Positions 57,275 to 64,000 of a stretch of 64,000 nucleotides of DNA are shown here, in pieces. Below the pieces are notes generated by a model. It saw only the letters and a program-made list of their open reading frames with translations, made no database searches and had not been told where the DNA came from. The stretch is taken from contig SNVD02010198.1 in the NCBI GenBank assembly GCA_013180625.2, positions 372,001-436,000 on the forward strand, in the 5' to 3' direction. Numbering within the stretch: position 1 is the first letter of the stretch; every line of letters begins with the position of its first letter. The translations under genes and the position numbers were made by a program. The stretch comes from Boswellia sacra. Taxonomy: Eukaryota > Streptophyta > Magnoliopsida > Sapindales > Burseraceae.

Positions 57275-60200
57275 ATGGATAAGTCTTGGATTGAATGTCG
57301 TAAAATTTCACTTGAGTATGATAAAGGGGTACAAGATTTTGTGAAGTTCGCTATTGACAATGTTGAAGAATCTAATGTCATTAGATGCCCATGTTACGAA
57401 TGTAGGAATTTAGCCTATCTCCCACCTAAGAGAGTAATTGAACATCTCTTTTGGCACGGTTTTGATGTGTCTTATAAAACCTAGATATGGCATAGGGAAG
57501 ATGTCCATAACACACCATCTTGTAATAAAGGTTTTCTATCTGAGTCTATGGACTAAAACGATGGTAATATAGTAGATATGGTTTCTGATGCTTATAAGGA
57601 TTGTGATGAAGATCCTAAGGCATTTAGGGAACCACTAGAATAGGCTAAAAAACCTTGGTACCCCGTATGTACAAAATTCACTAATATGTACAAAATTCAC
57701 TAAGTTAGACACTTTAGTGAAGTTGCTTAATGCAAAAGGTTAATTTAGGTGGTATGACAATAGTTTTAATGAATTGTAGAGTTTTCTAACAGAGTTCTTG
57801 CCTGAAAACAATGAAATTCTAGTTTCTATGTATGAGGCGAAAAGACAATGTGTACTTTGGGCTTAGAATATGTGAAAATACATGCTTGCCCGAATGATTG
57901 CATACTCAACAGAAAAGTGTATGAAGGGCTTTCTGTATGTCCTACTTGTGGCTTATGTAGATGATGCGTTCGAAACTAGCAAGTATACTAGTCGCACAAG
58001 TAATAAAGTGATGAGTAAGATATCGTTCCCACGAGAATTGATTCTAATTGAATTTGTTATTCGAAAGCAACAATAAACTAAATGAGGGGGGTTTTGTTGA
58101 TTGATTAACTAGATGAAATATTAATGCAAGTAAAGAATAACAAAACAGAAAGTTAATTTGAGTGAAAACTCAATGAGAGAAACCTGGTTAAGGGATCCTT
58201 CTCTACCACAAGATATGGATTTGCGAATTAATTGTAGAATTGTCATCCAATTACACCATTGAAATTACCAACCGTAGATAACAACAAGCTCTGTTATCCC
58301 AATCTTTCCTTACTTTGTTGTTAAACAAAACAGGCTCTTTATTTAATCTCTATCCATTAAACAACCTAGAACAAGCTCTCTAAATTTAATTCAATGGATG
58401 CATTACGATAAGAAAGATAGGTTGATCTAAGCAATAAACACACAAGCTCGGATTATTAACTTAGGTTGTATTCTCCAATTGCAATCTCTGATCACAATTT
58501 TGCTACTAAGGATTAGAAATTCAAGACAATTACGGATCAAGATTTCTACTCTAGCAATAGACAACAACCAGATTATATTCAGTTGGCCATCCAAATACAA
58601 TCAGCAAGCAATCATAAGCATTAAATATGGGAAAATACAAGCAACTTCAATTAGAGAATTGGATAACAATTCCTTGCACAATCAACTTCACAAAAACCAT
58701 ATCAGGGGCTTTGAAATCACCCTCAACCAATTCAGATTCAGTTACACATGTTTAAGAACGTGGTAAATACAATACAACATGGAGACATTCCAGAAAATGA
58801 AAGGGAAGGGAAAAACTTAGCAAATTTGATGTAATTCTCTTTGGATTGTAGTTCTTCCTCTTTCCAAGCTTCCTTTCTCCTTCAAGAACTCCAAGAGATG
58901 AAAGAATTCCAGAGCTGCAGCCTCCACCACGTTCTCCCCTCTTCAAGTTATGAAAATAAAACCCTAAAATGTGTTTAAATACTCTGCTACAGTAACGTGC
59001 TACAGTGTCCCGTATTATACATGCTACAGTGATGTGTGGAATTACATTTCTATACTTCTCACACTGTTTTGATTACAACTTTCGGTACACTGAATGGATT
59101 CATAAACCGTAAATTTCTCCAAAAAGTAGACTTCGAGAGCTTTTCAACGGTATATGATACGTCATCGGGTTCATTGTATGTCAATACAATTAAATCCGAG
59201 AAGATGGTTGACTAGCAGAGGTGAAAATGAAGGGTTTTACTCCATTTTTGTGCAAGTTGCTCCAAAACTCCTACAAACATCAAAACCACACAAAAACATA
59301 AAAATACCAAGGGATATAGCAAAGAAACATGGGCGAATTGATATAAAAGTAATACATAAATAGACACCTATCAGTAGATGGAAGAAAAAGGATGGTAGAG
59401 TTGACCAATATAGGATAGGTATTCCCACGAAGGTTTTATGGTACTTTCCTCCTATTCCTAGATTTAGGCGTATGTTTTAGTCATCGTAAATTGCCAAGGA
59501 CTTGACTTGGCATGCAAACGAAAGGGTAATTGATGGTAAGCTTTGACATCTAGCTAACTCACCATCATGGAAGCTAGTTGATGAGAAATACCTACCTTTG
59601 CATCACAGGATAGAAATCTCCGTTGCCTTATCAACTAATGGAATCAATCCACACAGCCCTCTTAGTAATACATATAGTTGTTGGCCAGTTGTTCTTATAA
59701 CATGCAATCTTCCGTCATGGTTGTGTTTGAAACAAAAATTTATGATGCGATCCCTATAGATTTGTGATCCTTAACAACCCAGCAATGACATTGAGGTGCA
59801 CTTAGCTCCTTTGATAGAAGATTTATAAACTTTATGGGATGTTGTGGTGGATACTTATGATGCCAACAAAAAGGAAATCTTCAATTTAAGGGCTATGTTA
59901 CTATGGATTATAAATGACTTTCCTACATATGGGAATTTAATGAGTTGCACTATTAAAAGGTACAAAGCTTGTCCATATTACGGTGTAGACATACCCAAAT
60001 GTAGACTGAAACATAGTAGTAAAAATGCATATATGGGCCATCGTTTGTTGGCTTCCTTTTAAGTATGAATTCCAAGACCGAACAAAAGCCTTTGAAACTG
60101 TTGAATGGTAAGGAGACTTTGTTACTGGTTGAGTCTATTGAAAATGAATGGGGGAAAGCAACATGAAAAAGCAAAAAAGTTTTGACAATAATTATTCTGT

Positions 60201-61819
60201 GTGGTGGAAGAAAAAAATCCATTATTCTATAATTTAGAATATTAGAAGTACTTGCTAATGCGACATTAATTAGATGTTATGAACATCGGAAAAAAATGTA
60301 TGTGAGAGCATCTATGGAACACTACTGAACATTCCTGGAAAGACCAAGGATGGTCTTAAGTCAAAGAAGGATTTTGTGGCTTTGAAAATTAGGGACAAAT
60401 TAGCATCAATAACACAAGGTAATCGTAACTTTCTTCCTCCAGCTTCTTACACATTAACTAAAGATGAAAAGGCTAGGTTTTGTAAAGCTCTGAAAGGTAT
60501 CGAGGATGGAATTCTTAAAACATTAAGAATCTTATGTCAATGAAAGACTTTAAACTTCAAAGCCTAAAGTCCCATGATTGTCATGTTCATATGCAATGAC
60601 TTCCACCTGTTGCACTTCAGGTTGTCTTGCTAAAACTTGTTAAAGATGTTATCATTAGGTTATGTTCCTTCTTTAATTCCTTGTGTGCAACTATGATTGA
60701 TGTGTCAACATTAGATAAATTGGAGATGGACGTAGTAGTGACTTTGTGCTTGATGGAAAAATGTTTTCCCTCATCTTTTTTTTAACATTCTGGCTCATCT
60801 TACTGTGCACTTAGTCAATGAAGTTATGGTCCTATCTATCCTCATTGGATGTATCCTTTTGAGAGATACATGAAAACACTTAAAGGTTATGTTCAAAATC
60901 TTAACCGTCCTGAGCATTGTATAGTAGAGAGGTATATTGCCGAGGAAGCATTGGAATTTTGTGCAGAATATATGTCAAACATATGTACTATTGGGCTGTC
61001 ACCTGGTCATATACAAAACTTATCAATTGACAAGCCATTGTCTTGTGGAAAACTGGTGAAAGTTAATATATTTTCAATAGTTCAAGCACATTTGTACGTG
61101 TTGCATGATACACAAGAAGTTGAACCATACATTAGGTAATCTATTCAATTTCCTCTAATTAAATGTGAATATTGTTTTGATTACTATAATTTGCTGATCT
61201 AATCTCATAAATTGAATTTTCTAATCCTTTAATAAGCACATGGAATGGCTTAAAACTTGTCATCCAGGTCAAAATTATAAATGGCTACAAGAGAAACACA
61301 ACTCTACCTTTATCGATTGGTTAACTGATAAGGTTCATGCTCATATAGGTCATTATAAATTACTATTTATTCAACATGTTTGGTCTTGCTTATTACAAAT
61401 AATAATGCTTACCTACAAGTCTTCCTTCTTAGGTGTACTTTTTGATAGAAAATGATGTTGCTGTCCTGGTTACCTTGCGTTGGATATCACAAAGGCCTCT
61501 TCCTTTTGTAGGTAAACAACTAAGATATGACATTAATGGTCTCCACTTTGTACCACGAGATCGAGAGTCAAACCAAGTTACTCAAAATAGTAAAGTAACT
61601 ATAGTTGCAAAAGGCATGTAGGTTGCTAGTTCTAAAGATAAAAATCCAATAACATGTTACATGACATTATATGGGGTTATACATGAGATATGGGTTCTTG
61701 ACTACCATTTATTAAAAATTTCATTGTTGAAGTGTGATTGGGTTCAAAATAAGGCTATTGTGAAGAAGGATGAACATAGGCATTTCAATCTAAAAATTTT
61801 GGATAGAATTCACAAATAG
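57275..61819 (+). pseudogene. Decayed CACTA transposase gene (TNP2 type)
   Basis: ATG 57275 follows an acceptor (gtgtcag). First comes the transposase-associated domain MDKSWIECRKISLEYDKGV with a CPCYECRN zinc-like motif. Next is the Transposase_21 region: a CPTCG-type block (57940s, split by a solo LTR), IPTKVLWYFPPIPRFRRMF near 59420-59480, HLAPLIEDL, then VDTYDANKKEIFNLRAMLLW with INDFPTYGNL (59840-59945) and NAYMGHR near 60030. A DUF4218 block follows (MYPFERYMKTLKGYVQNLNR at 60849), and a DUF4216 block (VYFLIENDV near 61432, YGVIHEIWVLDYH near 61672). Stops include 57482, 59477 and several at 59760-60240, with frame changes, so it is non-functional. Confidence 0.88.
57962..59373 (+). mobile_element. 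Solo LTR (1412 bp) inside the CACTA transposase
   Basis: Begins TGATGCGTTCG and ends ACACCTATCA, with a perfect 5-bp target duplication GTAGA (57957-57961 and 59374-59378). The start contains AAGTATACTAGTCGCACAAG and CGTTCCCACGAG, a pattern I know from LTRs of plant gypsy-type elements. No internal coding region. The transposase frame reads on across the two target copies, which confirms the boundaries. Confidence 0.88.
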
Positions 61820-62689
61820 GAAATGAAAATCCTTTAAAAATAGTTTTTGACGCTAAATTGCTTTAGGGAATCTTCTACAGAAGCTTATGTTTAGTTTGCC
61901 TCTACAAAATTTTAGGCTATTCAAAGTCAAGTTTAAATTACTAAAATTTATGGAGTAGTCACTATTTAATGTGAGAGACATATTATGATTAGTGTAAGAG
62001 ACATTTTGAAGGGCTTGGGTTAGGAATTATATTAGAGTTTATGGCACGATATAGGTACTGAGTAAATGGCTGTATTATGATACTTTTTTTTTTAATTATG
62101 ATTTTATACCCATTGTGAGTTTTGGACGAGAGGAGCTAATTAATAATTCTCTTTTGATATCAATTAAAATAAATAATATCATACATGTATCATGACAAAA
62201 GTGTAAAATGTTTTTGATGAATAAATTGTGATGTTATGAAGCATTTTTATATAGGATTATATGATTTACTTACTGTTTTAGAATTAAAGAAAAAAAAGGA
62301 AATCTAGAGTTTTAGTAAATTCCTTAACCATTTCTCAAAAACCATTTTTATGCTAAAAACCGTTTTTAGTAAAAGGAAGTTTTAACAAAAGATCCACATA
62401 AAAATTAGAATATTCATTAAAATTTTTCTTACAACTTTTTAGAAACTTTGCTATTTTATTGAACTTATATTGGTATACAAATATTATTAACATGTGTATT
62501 TGAGTATCATGTTATGTGTTATGGTTTTAAGATGATTTTGACTTATTATTCATAGTCTTTGAATAATGATTACGTACTGTGATTAATGAATCCAACTGTA
62601 GTATTAATGTGTATATGATTAATGGTTGGGTTACGAAGGGTATATGTGACATTATTGATTGAGTACTGGTTGGCTCACCGGGAGTACGA
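61820..62689. other. AT-rich segment after the CACTA transposase
   Basis: No gene and no CACTA right terminus recognised. Possibly the 3' part of the element. Confidence 0.45.
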
Positions 62690-63550
62690 GTGATTAGATT
62701 TTATTTTCTTCAGTGAGATTTTTCTTGATTTTTGAATTTCTTTTTTGTTTTCGTTCTTTGTTAATAGTGCTTGTTCATGTTTCATAATTTATTTTTCTTT
62801 ATTTTTTTCTTGTTTCTTTTAATTTCTTGTCTGTTGAATTCTTCTTATTTTTATTTTGGAAGGTTCTTCTTATTTATTTGCATTATTTTTCGTATTATTT
62901 GATTTTTTTCTATTTCATTAGATTTTTTGTGATTCTTGAATTTCTTTTTGTTTTTTATTCATTTTGGAATTTTGTCCCTTTTTGACATTATTTTATTTAT
63001 TTTTGTTTCTTTTTCTTGACTGCTAGGTATTTCTTGACATTGTATTTTCTTCTTCTTTTTTTTTGCAATACTTTTTTCTCATTTATTTGATTTTTTTAAT
63101 GAATACTTCTACATCTACAACATAAATCTACGAGCAATTTATTATTATATGAGTTGGCAAAGATTTACTAGATAGATAATTTATCATATCATGCAATTTA
63201 ACTGTCATTTTTAATTTTTATTTTTCACTCCTATATTAAAATTTTGACAACTCATGTTGTAAAAAATTAATTGTAAAATTTGGGTTGCATATGTAGCATT
63301 ATTGTTTTTAAATTATTTGAATAATTTTTTTTGTCATGAGAGCTTTCTTCATTTTGAATTTCTTTCTCTTTTTTTTCTTGTTTATTTTGAATTTTTGTTA
63401 TTTTTTTAAATTGCTTTTTAATGTTTCATCAAAATTTTTTCTTTATTTTTTTGTTTGTTGAATTGTTCTTTTATTTTTTTACATTAGTTTTCTTTTTATT
63501 TATTTATTTTCGTGTGGCTCAGCTTGGTTTTTATTTTTTTCTCTTAATTG
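62690..63550. repeat. T-rich degenerate repeat tract
   Basis: About 860 bp dominated by T with spaced C and A. The unit TTGAATTTCTTTTT recurs in variants (near 62731, 62937, 63354, 63386), with TTTATTT and TTCTTGTTTCTTTT filler. Extreme strand asymmetry (T over A, C over G on this strand) marks it as an old slippage-expanded pyrimidine tract, which may derive from an LTR-element interior. Confidence 0.6.
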
Positions 63551-63554
63551 TTTT

Positions 63555-64000
63555 TTACCATACTTGGGCTTGGTCCTAGGGTTGCTAGTCCAACCTAGAC
63601 TCTCTCCCCAGTGGGCCAAGGTCCATCACTTCCCAAGTCGGAGTTCAATGTGCCTGCCAAACGGTTGACGAACGAGAAGGCGCGAAGTAACTAATGCACG
63701 ACACTTGCTATACGTCAAGGACAGGACATCACTCAAAAGGGTACCAACTGCCATGTTCAAAGGTAGCTGCCCATCGCCAAGGGGCAGCCAAACTCTATGG
63801 ATCAACAACCCCTTGCTAATATCTCATAAGCCCCAAAAAAAGGGAAAATCATAGGCGTCTAATGTTGACAGATGATGACCAAAACCTAGTGCTCCAAACC
63901 GTTGGTATAAAATGGCATTTAGACTTCTAAAAAAAGCATCTTGTTCCTTTGGTACCTAATCAATCTAAGTCACATCCAACATTCTCTAAAGACTAGACTA
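63555..64000 (+). other. GC-richer LTR-like segment at the window edge
   Basis: Composition changes sharply at about 63560. The block includes AGTGGGCCAAGG, GGTTGACGAACGAGAAGGCGC and GGTATAAAATGGC (TATA box near 63904). This looks like the U3 part of an LTR cut off by the window end. No open frame of interest. Confidence 0.35.

Larger units (their letters stand above)
50240..61819 (+). mobile_element. CACTA (En/Spm) DNA transposon, left terminus present, right terminus not found
   Basis: The left end CACTACAAGAAAAATGGG at 50240 is the canonical CACTA terminus, followed by subterminal repeats of the type GATGATAGA/TTCTATCA (50265-50450). It contains a probable non-coding leader exon with donor near 50896 (CAAAGgtaagt), unknown exon-like pieces (54632-55790), and a TNP2-type transposase relic (57275-61819). 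Two solo LTRs have inserted (53389-54626 and 57962-59373). I searched by eye for CTTGTAGTG to the window end and did not see it, so the right end is beyond 64000, deleted or decayed. The end given here is the end of recognisable transposase. Confidence 0.85.

Noticed and set aside
1..64000. tRNA, rRNA, CRISPR arrays, bacterial operons or prophage
   Set aside because: No cloverleaf, rRNA motif or spaced repeat array was seen. The tRNA-like words (TGGTATCAGAGC) are retroelement primer sites, and the content is plant nuclear DNA.

Overview
The window is nuclear DNA from a flowering plant, almost certainly a eudicot. It has an AT-rich background, GT-AG introns, two plant leucine-rich-repeat receptor-like kinases (LRR-RLKs), a plant WD40 gene, and several classic plant transposon types (Ty1/copia, Mutator-like, hAT, CACTA, TRIM and solo LTRs). 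I cannot name the species.

Three host genes look intact. (1) 11175-14312 (+) is a two-exon LRR-RLK of 1013 residues, closest in my memory to Arabidopsis At3g28040. Its catalytic loop reads HYN instead of HRD, so it is probably a pseudokinase. (2) 14728-20463 (-) is a nine-exon WD40-repeat gene of 453 residues, convergent with the first gene. (3) 39837-44287 (-) is a three-exon LRR-RLK of subfamily XII with a non-RD kinase (HCD), the type found in FLS2, EFR and Xa21 immune receptors. A possible fourth, small gene at the left edge (242-6141) encodes a short protein with two membrane segments. Its intron carries a copia element.

Most of the rest is a layered record of transposition. At the left, a complete copia element (386-5793) has near-identical LTRs, a perfect 5-bp target duplication, and five coding lesions. 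From 6.1 to 11 kb there is promoter-type DNA with a duplicated leader. From 20.5 to 31 kb there is AT-rich intergenic DNA with microsatellites, an inverted repeat and a TRIM-like relic. From 31.0 to 38.2 kb lies a Mutator-like element (MULE) with about 107-bp terminal inverted repeats, a decayed MURA-type transposase, a decayed antisense DUF1985 gene, and arrays of a TCGAGTGTCG-type motif near both ends. A 745-bp hAT element with a perfect 8-bp target duplication sits in its transposase gene.

From 46.4 to 49.7 kb a relic of another LRR gene is split by a 2967-bp hAT-like element, which itself holds a probable solo LTR, and the relic abuts a TRIM LTR. From 50.24 kb rightwards a large CACTA (En/Spm) element runs to at least 61.8 kb. 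It has the CACTACAAGAAAA terminus, a decayed TNP2-type transposase, exon-like fragments of unknown origin, and two inserted solo LTRs, one with a perfect TSD. Its right terminus was not found. The window ends in a T-rich repeat tract and a GC-richer LTR-like segment.

My best candidates for something new are the subterminal motif arrays of the MULE, the unidentified exon set inside the CACTA element, and a 57-bp tandem duplication in the WD40 gene that copies a splice acceptor and makes an in-frame poison exon extension.
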